Counted from the first letter of the stretch, positions 33,651-42,402 are shown. The stretch: DNA of 64,000 nucleotides from Streptococcaceae bacterium (GCA_031269775.1 JAISYQ010000005.1:1-64000), one strand, 5' to 3'. Numbers and translations: made by a program. The notes: a model not told the origin generated them from the letters alone.

Positions 33651-35825
33651 TTATGTGTTTTGAATCAACCGTTGATAATGACCTGGCAATTTCGCCAATT
33701 CTTCGTGACTTCCACGTTGAACAATCTTACCGTATTCCATAACAATAATCTCATCACTATCACGAATGGCAGATAATCTATGTGCTACGATAATACATGT
33801 ACATCCGCGACGTTTGATATTATCAATAATTTCTTTCTCAACCAGTGGATCAAGTGCGCTGGTTGCTTCATCCATAATTAAAACTGTCGGATTAGTAGCC
33901 AAAGCACGCGCAATCTCTAAACGCTGACGCTGGCCACCTGAAAGGTTAGAGCCACCTTCGGATAATTCATAATCATAAGCTCCTGGCTTTTGCGTAATAA
34001 TATCATGAATACAAGCATCTTTTGCTGCTTGCACCATGTCAACTTCCATGACATGCTTATTCCACATTGTTAAATTCTCACGAACTGTTCCTGCAAAAAT
34101 TTGCACGCTCTGATTTACCACTGACACACTGGCATGAAACACTTCTGGCGGAATATTTCTAACAGCATGCCCATCAAACTTAATACTGCCACCCCATTCG
34201 TGATAAAGACCACTAATCACTTTTGCAACCGTTGATTTACCAGAACCTGAAGCTCCCACAAAAGCAATTGAACTCCCAACTGGCAAATCAAAAGAAAAAT
34301 TCTCAATCAATGGTGGCTCTAAAATCGAATAACCAAAACTTACCTTATCCAAAACAACATGACCTGATAATTTTGTTTCAATCTTATCTTTTTTCACGTC
34401 TTCAAGATAAGCTTCATCTTTTTCATAATTTAAAATATCTTCCACACGTGCCATATCAGTTTTGGTTGTTTGAATCTTTTGCGTAAAGCCTGAAAGGGCA
34501 TTGATTGGTGTAACAAAACTTCCAAGCAAACTAGTATATGCAATCAACTGACCAACAGATAAATCCCCACGAACGACCAAAATTCCACCAAACATCAAAA
34601 CCAAAACTTGTGTTACACCTTGTGAAATTTCCGGAATACCATTTAAAATCTCTTGTGTGCGACTCATTTCTTGACCTTTGGTTAACGCTTTACTGTAGTA
34701 ACCAAGAATTCTACCAACATAATCATTTTCCACACCAGAAGCTTTCAATGAATTCATAATCGAAATCCCTGTATAGAAAATACCACTCATCTTACCGGAA
34801 TCTTGCTGCACTTTTTTAGATAAATCAGCAATTTTTTGCGAAGACCAACGCATTAAGAAAATATTTAAAATAGCTCCAATAACCCCGATCAATGTTAATG
34901 GAATGCTATAAACTAATAATAAAACTAAATAGAACAAAGAAACAAAAATATTCAAACCTGTCTCTGCTAAGTCCCCTGCCATAAATACGCTTACATTATT
35001 GTTATTATCTACCCGTTTTGCCAAATCACCAGGAGCTCTTTGAGAGAAAAAAGCAATTGGTAAACGTAATAAATGAGTAATAAATTTTTGTGCGGACAAT
35101 AAAGCTAATTTATTTTGAAATTTCATTAACAAAATACTTTTCATATAAGTTAAGACCATCTGAAAAGCTACTGCACAAATTAAAACCCCCAAAAACTGCA
35201 TAAACCACGCAGTATTTTGATTAATTAAAATATCATCAATAAATACTTTCGAACAAATAGGAATAATCAATCCTGGAACAATCAAAAGCAAACCAATGAT
35301 AACTAAAGATAAAACCGAAGCTGTCTGTCCTTTTAAGCGTAATTTAACAAAATCGAGCATGCTACGATTTTGTTTTTCTTTAACAAAATCTTCTCCCTTC
35401 GGCATCTCTAAAACAATTCCAGTATAGCCTTCATCAAGCTCTTCTTTTGTTAATTTACGCTTTCCTTGTGCAGGGTCATTAAGATAATAATAATCCCCAC
35501 TTTTTCCTTCATAAACTACAAAGTGATTAAAATTCCAGTGAATAATCGCTGGTGTCTCTACTTCTTCAATTAATTTTTTTAAACTATAACTATATCCTTT
35601 GGGCTCTAGTCCCATTTTTTTAGCTGCTTTTACAATGTTACTAGCTTTTACCCCGTCACGAGAAACTCCAGTTTCAATCCGAAGTTCTTCAAGCGGCACA
35701 TCTTTACCATAGTAACTTAATATCATCGCCAAAGAAGCAGCACCACATTCTGTTGCTTCCATCTGGAAAACAGTTGGCGTTTTTGCACGATGAATATTTT
35801 TATGAACTATTTTTTTCTCTTCCAT
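33651..35825 (-). CDS. C39 peptidase-containing bacteriocin ABC transporter
   Basis: A 724-aa protein that cleaves double-glycine leaders while exporting the peptide. The N-terminal C39 peptidase is intact: Cys27 in QMEATECGAASLAM, His101 in NFNHFVVYE and Asp117 in YYLNDPAQG. A six-helix membrane domain (about 165-450) and an ATPase (GASGSGKST, NLSGGQRQRLEIARA, LIMDEATSALD) follow. Its obvious substrates are the two GG-leader peptides at 37268-37985. It starts 8 nt after the HlyD-like gene. Confidence 0.95.
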   Translation of the reverse strand: MEEKKIVHKNIHRAKTPTVFQMEATECGAASLAMILSYYGKDVPLEELRIETGVSRDGVKASNIVKAAKKMGLEPKGYSYSLKKLIEEVETPAIIHWNFNHFVVYEGKSGDYYYLNDPAQGKRKLTKEELDEGYTGIVLEMPKGEDFVKEKQNRSMLDFVKLRLKGQTASVLSLVIIGLLLIVPGLIIPICSKVFIDDILINQNTAWFMQFLGVLICAVAFQMVLTYMKSILLMKFQNKLALLSAQKFITHLLRLPIAFFSQRAPGDLAKRVDNNNNVSVFMAGDLAETGLNIFVSLFYLVLLLVYSIPLTLIGVIGAILNIFLMRWSSQKIADLSKKVQQDSGKMSGIFYTGISIMNSLKASGVENDYVGRILGYYSKALTKGQEMSRTQEILNGIPEISQGVTQVLVLMFGGILVVRGDLSVGQLIAYTSLLGSFVTPINALSGFTQKIQTTKTDMARVEDILNYEKDEAYLEDVKKDKIETKLSGHVVLDKVSFGYSILEPPLIENFSFDLPVGSSIAFVGASGSGKSTVAKVISGLYHEWGGSIKFDGHAVRNIPPEVFHASVSVVNQSVQIFAGTVRENLTMWNKHVMEVDMVQAAKDACIHDIITQKPGAYDYELSEGGSNLSGGQRQRLEIARALATNPTVLIMDEATSALDPLVEKEIIDNIKRRGCTCIIVAHRLSAIRDSDEIIVMEYGKIVQRGSHEELAKLPGHYQRLIQNT

Positions 35826-35833
35826 ATTTTCAC

Positions 35834-36652
35834 CTACTCAAAGCCAATTTTTTCTTTAATAGTTGGAATTAACATGCTAATTGGATGTTTTTCTGATGTT
35901 ACAATATCTGCAGTAACAGGTGTTCCTCCCTCAGGTTTTACATTTTTACCCTGCTTAGTTGACCATTCATAACCACTGACTGAAGTATTATCTTTTTTCA
36001 AATCACATCTTACTTCTACAACAGGTCCTTGTGCACTAAATAATTTTACTAAACTTTCATCATGAAGTGCTGAAAACATATCTGCTGAACTACTTACCGC
36101 ACCACCAACATAATCTACTTTTGCTTCCATATGCCCATATTCTTCTTTTGGAAATGCCGAAACATAAACATTTACTGGCATTCCTTTTTTAATTGTCTTA
36201 GCTACTTGAATACCAACATAACTTGTTACATAGGCTTGATTTTGCATCTGCTTAATTCGAGCAACTATCGATCCTTTAGCAATAGGCGTGCCATTAGCCA
36301 CAGCTATTGAGGTAACTGTACCACTTGTTGTTGCAACAATATCCTCTCCACCTTTAATTTCAAATAATACTTTTCCTCTTTTTACCTTATCTCCTGATTT
36401 AACAAGCGCCCTTTCAACAATTCCCTGAGACATAGAATAAATGGATTGCAAATCTCCAACATTCATATAAAAACCTTGAGCAGTCTGTGTTTTAGGAACA
36501 GTACTAATCATTGACCATATTACTGTTGCTACTACAATTAAGCCTGCACCTATAAGTATTAACCACGTCATTGGTGAAGCAACAACAACTAATTTATCTA
36601 ACTGCTCTGGGGAGCTTAATTTATCTAATGATTTTTGTCGAAATATTGCCAT
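35834..36652 (-). CDS. HlyD-like membrane-fusion protein of the NHLM-type exporter
   Basis: A 272-aa protein with one N-terminal membrane helix (about 29-52) and an extracellular biotinyl-lipoyl-like domain (VERALVKSGDKVKRGKVLFE, then a TSGTVTSIAVANG half). It is short for an HlyD protein and has little coiled coil, as in secretion proteins of NHLM systems. It probably links the C39 transporter to the cell-wall side. ATG has AAAGGAG at 8 nt. It lies 24 nt after the STAS gene and 8 nt before the transporter. Confidence 0.88.
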   Translation of the reverse strand: MAIFRQKSLDKLSSPEQLDKLVVVASPMTWLILIGAGLIVVATVIWSMISTVPKTQTAQGFYMNVGDLQSIYSMSQGIVERALVKSGDKVKRGKVLFEIKGGEDIVATTSGTVTSIAVANGTPIAKGSIVARIKQMQNQAYVTSYVGIQVAKTIKKGMPVNVYVSAFPKEEYGHMEAKVDYVGGAVSSSADMFSALHDESLVKLFSAQGPVVEVRCDLKKDNTSVSGYEWSTKQGKNVKPEGGTPVTADIVTSEKHPISMLIPTIKEKIGFE

Positions 36653-36676
36653 GATACCATCTCCTTTAAACTTGTA

Positions 36677-36976
36677 TTATTCAATCGTTAAAATATCCGC
36701 AAAACCACTGATTTCAAAGATCTCCATCACCTCATCACTTACATTTATCAAAACCTGGCTACCAGAACCTGCTCGCAATTTCTTTTCCATCTTTAAAAAG
36801 AAACGCAAACCTGCACTTGAGATATACTCAATATCTTTTAAATTTACGATAACTTCCTCATTACCTTCTAAAGTTTCCTCAATAGAATTAAGCTGAGGTG
36901 CTGTTGTTGTATCAACCCGTCCACTTAAAGTAACTAATACATTTTTTCCATTTTTTTCTTTATCAATATTTAACAT
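36677..36976 (-). CDS. STAS-domain anti-anti-sigma factor-like protein (RsbV/SpoIIAA type)
   Basis: A 99-aa protein from the ATG at 36976, which follows AAGAGGAGCGAATTT; longer frames lack such a site. It is a single STAS domain with the phosphorylatable serine region IEYISSAGLRFF (candidate Ser53/Ser54). In partner switching, an HATPase kinase phosphorylates this serine and a SpoIIE-type PP2C phosphatase removes the phosphate; both activities are in the protein at 24918-26978. It is the first gene of the export operon downstream of the hairpin at 37137-37177. Its eventual target is not evident. Confidence 0.92.
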   Translation of the reverse strand: MLNIDKEKNGKNVLVTLSGRVDTTTAPQLNSIEETLEGNEEVIVNLKDIEYISSAGLRFFLKMEKKLRAGSGSQVLINVSDEVMEIFEISGFADILTIE

Positions 36977-37136
36977 AAATTCGCTCCTCTTTCTTAAAAT
37001 TTTTTGCTTACATCTAACAGCCACGGAAATAAACTTAGAGTCTATAAATAAAAAAATAATGCAAGTAAATTAAGCTGTTTGTAGTTTATCAAAAAAAATA
37101 TTAAAAAGGAAAAAAAACGATTTGAAAATATTTCTA

Positions 37137-37177
37137 AAAAGACTTAATTACATGAAAAATGCGAAATTAAGCCTTTT
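37137..37177 (-). terminator. Attenuator-like hairpin between precursor peptides and export genes
   Basis: 13 nt at 37137-37149 pair with 37165-37177 (one mismatch), followed on the minus strand by a run of five T. It lies between the second precursor gene and the STAS gene, so partial read-through would give high precursor and low exporter expression. Confidence 0.55.
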
Positions 37178-37267
37178 AATTTATAATATTTACTAACTGT
37201 TAACTCCAATGTTTCAACCACCTTAACCACTGCAAATAGCCTGCCTGAAATCTTTAGTGAATGAAAA

Positions 37268-37543
37268 TTAAGAATCAAAATTAATCAGTCCTTCAATTAC
37301 ATGATCCAAATTAATAACCTGAGCAACTCCACCAACTACTTTTGTTAACTCTTCATCGCTTAAAGTTTTCTCACCTGCTTGTGAAGCCTGAAAATTTTGA
37401 ATATCATCAAGCAATTCAGTTTCTGTATAATCAGAAATATACCCTTTTGCTACTGCTAAAGCTTCTTCTTTAGACTTTATATTAATAAACTTCTTCATTG
37501 CTGTTTTATCTTTTTTAAGCAATTTCAGCAGTCTATTTTCCAT
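37268..37543 (-). CDS. Double-glycine secreted peptide precursor 1
   Basis: A 91-aa protein. The leader of about 72 residues is acidic and helical (KEEALAVAKGYISDYTETEL) and ends in LTKVVGG, a classic C39 cleavage site. The predicted core is 19 residues, VAQVINLDHVIEGLINFDS, without Cys or Thr and with one Ser, so lanthionine or azole modification is unlikely. The leader is clearly related to that of precursor 2 (KEExLA, YTExx, then an acidic stretch). ATG follows AAAGGAG at 10 nt. The leader resembles the Nif11/NHLP type in style. Confidence 0.85.
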   Translation of the reverse strand: MENRLLKLLKKDKTAMKKFINIKSKEEALAVAKGYISDYTETELLDDIQNFQASQAGEKTLSDEELTKVVGGVAQVINLDHVIEGLINFDS

Positions 37544-37631
37544 TAGTTCTCGACTCCTTTTAAATTTTAATAAAAATAATTCTATAAATTTCAGAAAATA
37601 ACTAAAATTTATAGAATTATTTAAAAATTTC

Positions 37632-37985
37632 TTATTGACCTTGACCTGGTTGTCCTTGATTCATTGCTTTATACTGACCGTAAATTCCAAAACCTAAATT
37701 TGCTAATGCACCTATTGCCTGTAAACCCATACTCAAATATGCCATATTCTGTTCAGCAGATCCTCCAGCAACTTTTTCTAAAGCTTCAGTATCTAATGCT
37801 TCGTCTCCTACAATTTCCATAGATGCTTTTGTTTCAGTAAAATCTTTTACCATTTGCTCCTCTGTATAGCCTGGTATATGTTTTTTAAGTAAAGCAAGAA
37901 TCTCTTCTTTTGTAGTTAATTTTGACATTTGCTCTCCTATACTAGGATTACTAGTTAATAACTTTGTAAGACTATTTGTAACCAT
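37632..37985 (-). CDS. Double-glycine secreted peptide precursor 2 (bacteriocin-like)
   Basis: A 117-aa protein with a leader of about 75 residues ending in LEKVAGG. The predicted core has about 42 residues: a polar start SAEQNMAYLSMG, a hydrophobic amphipathic part (LQAIGALANLGFGIYG) with GxxxG-like spacing, and a hydrophilic tail rich in Gln/Gly/Pro. This looks like an unmodified class II-type bacteriocin or signal. No Cys is present. It is the first gene of the locus, 46 nt downstream of a good promoter, with AAGGAG at 9 nt. The adjacent C39 transporter is the expected exporter. Confidence 0.85.
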   Translation of the reverse strand: MVTNSLTKLLTSNPSIGEQMSKLTTKEEILALLKKHIPGYTEEQMVKDFTETKASMEIVGDEALDTEALEKVAGGSAEQNMAYLSMGLQAIGALANLGFGIYGQYKAMNQGQPGQGQ

Positions 37986-38028
37986 AAATATTCACTCCTT
38001 AAATTGTAATTATTTTTATTTCAAAGTG

Positions 38029-38058
38029 AGTATAACAACTTATTATTTTAAAAAGCAA
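38029..38058 (-). promoter_or_regulatory. Promoter of the precursor-peptide operon
   Basis: On the minus strand TTGCTT and TATACT are spaced 18 nt, with a TG one base before the -10 (extended -10). It ends about 44 nt from the start codon of precursor 2. Confidence 0.65.
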
Positions 38059-38095
38059 ATTTCAACTTTTCATTAAGAAACCTGTAAAAATTTTT

Positions 38096-38125
38096 TTGTC
38101 AATTTTAGCTCGTTCATGTTACAAT
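38096..38125 (+). promoter_or_regulatory. Promoter of the amino-acid ABC transporter operon
   Basis: TTGTCA and TACAAT are separated by 18 nt. The transcript would have a leader of about 170 nt before the permease gene, with several short complementary segments (for example GTTAG near 38200 and CTAAC near 38259). It does not match a riboswitch I recognise. Confidence 0.55.
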
Positions 38126-38304
38126 CCTTGATAATAAAGAAATAAAAAAGTGCTCTTAAAAATTTTTGATAGTTTATTAATTTGCCTCTTAATCGCACGT
38201 TAGTCTATGATAAAGTGAACAAAGGTGAAATCACAATTTTTCGTTCTTTGCTAACTTTAGGGTTGGCAAGAAATTTTTTGTTTTAGAAATTAGAAAGGAA
38301 TGTT

Positions 38305-38949
38305 TTGGTGAATTATTTTTTAGAAATCCTACCAGCACTATTAAATGGATTAATTATAACTCTAAAAGTTTTCTTTTTAACGTCGTTAGGTTCACTTCCG
38401 CTAGGAATTTTGGTCTCATTTGCCCTTAGATCAAAGATTGCTCCTCTTTATTTTCTTTTAAATATCTATGTTTGGTTAATGCGTGGAACACCTTTGCTTT
38501 TACAGTTGATTTTTGTTTTTTATGGATTACCGATGATTGGCGTGACCTTTGCTCGTTATGAAGCAGCATTGTTTACTTTTATTTTAAATTATGCAGCGTA
38601 TTTTGCTGAGATTTTCCGCGGAGGAATTCAGTCAATTCCAATCGGACAATATGAAGCAGCAAAAGTATTACAACTCTCAAAAATTAAGACGATTCAAAAG
38701 ATTATTTTACCTCAAGTTTTTAAGATTGTTTTGCCATCCATCGGAAACGAAATAGTGAATTTGGTGAAAGATAGTTCTTTGATTTATGTGATTGGTTTAG
38801 GGGATTTGCTTCAAGCTGGAAAAATTGCCATGAGTCGAGATGTTACATTACTGCCGATGGTAGCAGTAGGCGTAATTTATTTAATTTTGATCGGTTTGTT
38901 AACTTTATTAGTAAAAAAAATTGAAAGTTACTATTCTTATTATCGATAG
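38305..38949 (+). CDS. Polar amino-acid ABC transporter permease
   Basis: The inner-membrane subunit of a His/Glu/Gln/Arg-type importer, 214 aa with about five helices. The EAA loop that contacts the ATPase is present (QYEAAKVLQLSKIKTIQKI). The start is TTG at 38305 or GTG at 38308; the GTG lies 8 nt from AAAGGA. It is followed after 11 nt by its ATPase and then by the binding protein. The substrate is not determined by sequence. Confidence 0.93.
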   Translation: MVNYFLEILPALLNGLIITLKVFFLTSLGSLPLGILVSFALRSKIAPLYFLLNIYVWLMRGTPLLLQLIFVFYGLPMIGVTFARYEAALFTFILNYAAYFAEIFRGGIQSIPIGQYEAAKVLQLSKIKTIQKIILPQVFKIVLPSIGNEIVNLVKDSSLIYVIGLGDLLQAGKIAMSRDVTLLPMVAVGVIYLILIGLLTLLVKKIESYYSYYR

Positions 38950-38960
38950 GAGAAATACGC

Positions 38961-39575
38961 ATGTTTGAGATTCGCAATTTAAGTAAAAAATTTGGCGATC
39001 GAATGTTATTTGATCGATTAAACTTACAAATTGAAAAGCAATCAATTGTAAGCATTGTCGGCCCTTCTGGTGGTGGAAAGACAACACTTTTGCGAATGCT
39101 TGCTAATCTTGAAAGTATGGACTCTGGAGAGATTTTATTGGATGGAAGAGTACTTGATATTAAAAAAGAAGAACAGATTATGGGAATTGTGTTTCAAGAT
39201 TTTCAACTATTTCCACATTTGTCTGTCTTAGAGAATATTACTTTAGCCCCAATTCAGGTGTTAAAAAAAAACAAAAAAGTAGCCGAGCATTCTGCTAAAA
39301 TATTATTATCGCATCTAGAGCTAGCTGATAAGAAATATCTATATCCTTATCAACTCTCAGGTGGGCAAAAGCAAAGGGTTGCGCTTGCACGAGCATTAGC
39401 AATGAAACCGCAAATCTTAGCATATGATGAGCCAACTTCATCCCTTGATCCAAATTTAAGAAAACAAATAGAAAAATTAATTATTAGCATGAAAGATTTG
39501 GGGGTAACACAAATTGTTGTGACACATGATTTGAATTTTGCTCAAAATATTAGTGATCAAATGATTGAAGTTTAA
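38961..39575 (+). CDS. Polar amino-acid ABC transporter ATP-binding protein
   Basis: A 204-aa ATPase of the GlnQ type: Walker A GPSGGGKTT at about 33-41, Q-loop VFQDFQLFPH, signature LSGGQKQRVALARAL, Walker B ILAYDEPTSSLD and switch His in VVTHD. It is shorter than typical GlnQ proteins because the C-terminal tail ends soon after the switch. ATG follows AGGAGAAATACGC. It energises the neighbouring permease. Confidence 0.94.
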   Translation: MFEIRNLSKKFGDRMLFDRLNLQIEKQSIVSIVGPSGGGKTTLLRMLANLESMDSGEILLDGRVLDIKKEEQIMGIVFQDFQLFPHLSVLENITLAPIQVLKKNKKVAEHSAKILLSHLELADKKYLYPYQLSGGQKQRVALARALAMKPQILAYDEPTSSLDPNLRKQIEKLIISMKDLGVTQIVVTHDLNFAQNISDQMIEV

Positions 39576-39602
39576 ATCGGCTTAGAAAAGGTAGAAAGTT
39601 AG

Positions 39603-40415
39603 ATGAAACGTATTATTATAAGTGTATTTTGTTGTTTGTTTTGTATTTCTTTAATTGGATGTTCAAAGGGTAAAAGTTTTTTAAAGAGTGATCAGTGGTT
39701 ACATATTAAGGAAAAGAAAAAAATTGTGATTGGAATCGATGATACTTTTGTTCCCATGGGTTTTCGCGATAAAAATACAAAATTAGTTGGTTTTGATATT
39801 GATTTAGCTAGAGCTGTTTTTAAAAGATATGGAATTACTGTAAAATTTAAATCAATTGATTGGGATATGAAAGAGCAAGAGCTGGATAATCAAACAATTG
39901 ATTTGATATGGAACGGATATTCAAAAAATAAACAACGTGAAAAAACACAGTTATTTTCCAAAACTTATATGAAAAATGAGCAAATTTTAGTAACCAAAAA
40001 AGATAGTAGCATTCGTTCTTTTGCGCAAATGAAAGGAAAAATTTTAGGGACCCAAAGAGGATCCGCCAGCTTTGATGTCTTTATGGATCAACCCAAAGTA
40101 TTAAAACGTTATATTAAAGGAAAGCCTGTGTTATATGAAAATTTTAATGAAGCCTTTTTGGATTTGAAAGCTGGCCGAATTAATGGCCTGCTGATTGATA
40201 ATGTTTATGTAAATTATTATTTAAAACAAGCAGAAGAAACTGCGAAATTTAATCTTATTAAAGGTGATTTCAAAAGTGAAAACTTTGCAGTTGGAGCTAG
40301 AAAGACAGATAAACAATTAATTGCAAATATTAATAAAGCATTAGATGAGTTGCAAAAAAAAGGAAAATTTCAAAAAATTACTAAAAAATGGTTTGGGAAA
40401 AATGTATGGCCTTAA
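39603..40415 (+). CDS. Amino-acid ABC transporter substrate-binding lipoprotein
   Basis: A 270-aa periplasmic-binding-protein type 2 (SBP family 3) lipoprotein. The signal peptide ends in the lipobox SLIGC with Cys20 as the anchor. The start of the mature fold shows VIGIDDTFVPMGFRD and the family motif VGFDIDLARAVFKR. It captures the substrate on the outer face of the membrane for the preceding permease and ATPase; 27 nt separate it from the ATPase gene. Confidence 0.94.
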   Translation: MKRIIISVFCCLFCISLIGCSKGKSFLKSDQWLHIKEKKKIVIGIDDTFVPMGFRDKNTKLVGFDIDLARAVFKRYGITVKFKSIDWDMKEQELDNQTIDLIWNGYSKNKQREKTQLFSKTYMKNEQILVTKKDSSIRSFAQMKGKILGTQRGSASFDVFMDQPKVLKRYIKGKPVLYENFNEAFLDLKAGRINGLLIDNVYVNYYLKQAEETAKFNLIKGDFKSENFAVGARKTDKQLIANINKALDELQKKGKFQKITKKWFGKNVWP

Positions 40416-40565
40416 AATCTACCATAAGAAAAATTTTTCAGTAATTTTTTTGCATGGTGTATGAAAATTTATTTTCGCTCTTTTTTCCTCATCTCAAGGA
40501 AAATTGAATACAATTTTAATTGTATCCTAATTTTAAAACAAGTTTAATAAATTGGAGGAGTTTGT

Positions 40566-41699
40566 GTGATAGAAAAATGGCAGAAACTAAAAAAAAATAC
40601 AGAAACGATTTTTAGTGGTCGATATAATCGCATAATTTTTGGTTTTGTCCTAACATTGATTTCTTTATGGTTTCTTTCAAAGCAGTTAAATTTCCTGATT
40701 AATCCATTATTAAGTTTTTTTGAATTAATTTTATTTCCAACAGTATTATCAGCAATTTTATATTATATCTTTGATCCTTTGATTGATTGGCTACAAGAGC
40801 GTAAAATATCTCGGATAGTTTCTATTTCTTTATTATTCACCACTCTTTTTTTACTGTTTGTTTTAATAGGATTTTTAATTGTCCCAACTATTTCAGATCA
40901 AATAGCGGCCTTTATTCGTCATTTGCCAAGAGAGCTTAAAGAGTTAAACAATCAATTACAACATTGGCTAGACGAACCTTTTTTTAAGCCAATTCGTAAT
41001 GAAATAAATGCACAGTTTAATCAAATCAATGTATATATTAGCAAATATGGTGCACAAATTAGTTCAAAGACATTTCATGGTATTGGTAATTTTGTTGGTC
41101 ATACTTTTAAAATATTAGCCGAATTGGTCATCGCTCCATTTATGTTGTTTTTTCTTTTGAAGGATAAGAAAAAAATATTACCAACATTGACTAATTTATT
41201 GCCTATAAAATTGCGAAGTGCTACAGAAAAGATTGGAAAAGAGATTCATGATAAGTTTTCATTATATTTTCGTGCACAATTAATTATGGGAACAGCTGTA
41301 ATGGTTTTATTAATGATTTCATTGAAAATTGCTGGGGTTGAATACGCTCTAACTTTAGCAGCAATAACAGGTATTCTAAATTTTTTAATTCCATCATTTG
41401 GAGCAGGAATTGGAGGCATTCCAGCAATAATAGTAGCTTTAATGGATAGTCCTTGGCGTGCTTTGGTAGTTTTTATTATTTATTATGTGATTCAACACAC
41501 AGAAAGTCATTTGGTTGCTCCATTATTGTTAGGAAATAAGCTTTCTGTTCATCCACTTACAATTTTGATTTTATTAATTTGGGCATGGGAAAATTATAAA
41601 TTTTCTGGTGTTGTCGTTATTATTCCGCTTTATGTGGTTTTGAAAGTGGTTTTGGGCTTTGCATTTGAATGGTATAAAGAAGTTAGTGGGCATTATTAA
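40566..41699 (+). CDS. AI-2E family transporter (PerM-like permease)
   Basis: A 377-aa integral membrane protein with helices at about 23-45, 48-70, 80-105, 170-195, 230-345 (several) and 340-370. The C-terminal PALLLG-like motif (HLVAPLLLGNKLSVHPL) is typical of the AI-2E/UPF0118 family. Members have been linked to AI-2 or ion export, so the function here is open. GTG start with GGAGG at 7 nt; a strong terminator follows. Confidence 0.9.
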   Translation: MIEKWQKLKKNTETIFSGRYNRIIFGFVLTLISLWFLSKQLNFLINPLLSFFELILFPTVLSAILYYIFDPLIDWLQERKISRIVSISLLFTTLFLLFVLIGFLIVPTISDQIAAFIRHLPRELKELNNQLQHWLDEPFFKPIRNEINAQFNQINVYISKYGAQISSKTFHGIGNFVGHTFKILAELVIAPFMLFFLLKDKKKILPTLTNLLPIKLRSATEKIGKEIHDKFSLYFRAQLIMGTAVMVLLMISLKIAGVEYALTLAAITGILNFLIPSFGAGIGGIPAIIVALMDSPWRALVVFIIYYVIQHTESHLVAPLLLGNKLSVHPLTILILLIWAWENYKFSGVVVIIPLYVVLKVVLGFAFEWYKEVSGHY

Positions 41700-41700
41700 A

Positions 41701-41740
41701 AACCAGACATGAATAAAAAGGTTCTTTGTCTGGTTTTTTT
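41701..41740. terminator. Bidirectional terminator between the AI-2E transporter and clpP
   Basis: 9 nt AACCAGACA (41701-41709) pair perfectly with TGTCTGGTT (41727-41735), followed by T on the plus strand; the opposite flank supplies A, so it can also serve the convergent clpP transcript. Confidence 0.8.
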
Positions 41741-41741
41741 A

Positions 41742-42335
41742 TTATTTTATTTCTGAAGCATTAATCATAATTTCATCAATTAAACCATATTCCTTTGCTT
41801 CTTGAGCTGACATATAGTTATCACGGTCCGTATCTTTTTCGATGATTTCAATGGGTTGGCCGGTCTTTTCAGCTAAGATAGCATTTAATTTTTCGCGAGT
41901 TTTTAAAATATGCCTGGCAGCTATTTCAATTTCTGTTGCTTGGCCTTGTGCACCACCAAGGGGCTGATGAATCATAATCTCAGCATTTGGCAGGGCGTAG
42001 CGTTTTCCTTTTGTTCCAGCTATTGCTAAGAAAGATCCCATAGATGCTGCCATACCAAGGACGATCGTCTGTACATCTGATTTAATAAAGTTCATTGTAT
42101 CGTATATAGCAAAACCAGCTGTAACACTCCCACCTGGAGAATTTATATATAGGTAGATGTCTTTGGTTGAATCTTGAGCATCTAAAAAAAGCAGTTGAGC
42201 AACAACAGAGTTTGTTAACACATCATCAATAAGCCCAGTTAACATAATTATACGATCTTTTAAAAGACGTGAATAAATATCATATGCTCGTTCTCCGCGA
42301 GAACTTTGTTCAATAACTGTGGGTACTAAGTTCAT
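41742..42335 (-). CDS. clpP: ATP-dependent Clp protease proteolytic subunit
   Basis: The 14-mer serine protease that degrades unfolded or tagged proteins with ClpX, ClpC or ClpE. From the ATG at 42335 ([10 protein letters not shown], with GAGGAGG at 6 nt) it has 197 aa, the normal size. The catalytic triad is Ser98 (GMAASMGS), His123 (IMIHQP) and Asp172 (KDTDRDNYM). The promoter at 42374-42402 overlaps a degenerate CtsR-type repeat. It is monocistronic. Confidence 0.97.
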   Translation of the reverse strand: MNLVPTVIEQSSRGERAYDIYSRLLKDRIIMLTGLIDDVLTNSVVAQLLFLDAQDSTKDIYLYINSPGGSVTAGFAIYDTMNFIKSDVQTIVLGMAASMGSFLAIAGTKGKRYALPNAEIMIHQPLGGAQGQATEIEIAARHILKTREKLNAILAEKTGQPIEIIEKDTDRDNYMSAQEAKEYGLIDEIMINASEIK

Positions 42336-42373
42336 CTTAAACCTCCTCTTCAATATTTCAAAAATACTTTTAA

Positions 42374-42402
42374 AGTTTATCTTTAAATTTCATAATGGTC
42401 AA
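42374..42402 (-). promoter_or_regulatory. Sigma-A promoter of clpP
   Basis: On the minus strand TTGACC and TAAACT are separated by 17 nt, ending about 38 nt before the clpP start codon. Confidence 0.65.

Noticed and set aside
37177-37260. A Trp-rich mini-frame (LQWLRWLKHWS) downstream of precursor 1 on the minus strand
   Set aside because: Only 11 codons with a TTG start and no clear ribosome binding site; probably chance.
37268-37985. The two precursor genes as lantibiotic precursors
   Set aside because: Neither core contains cysteine and no LanM, LanB/C or other modifying enzyme is in the locus.
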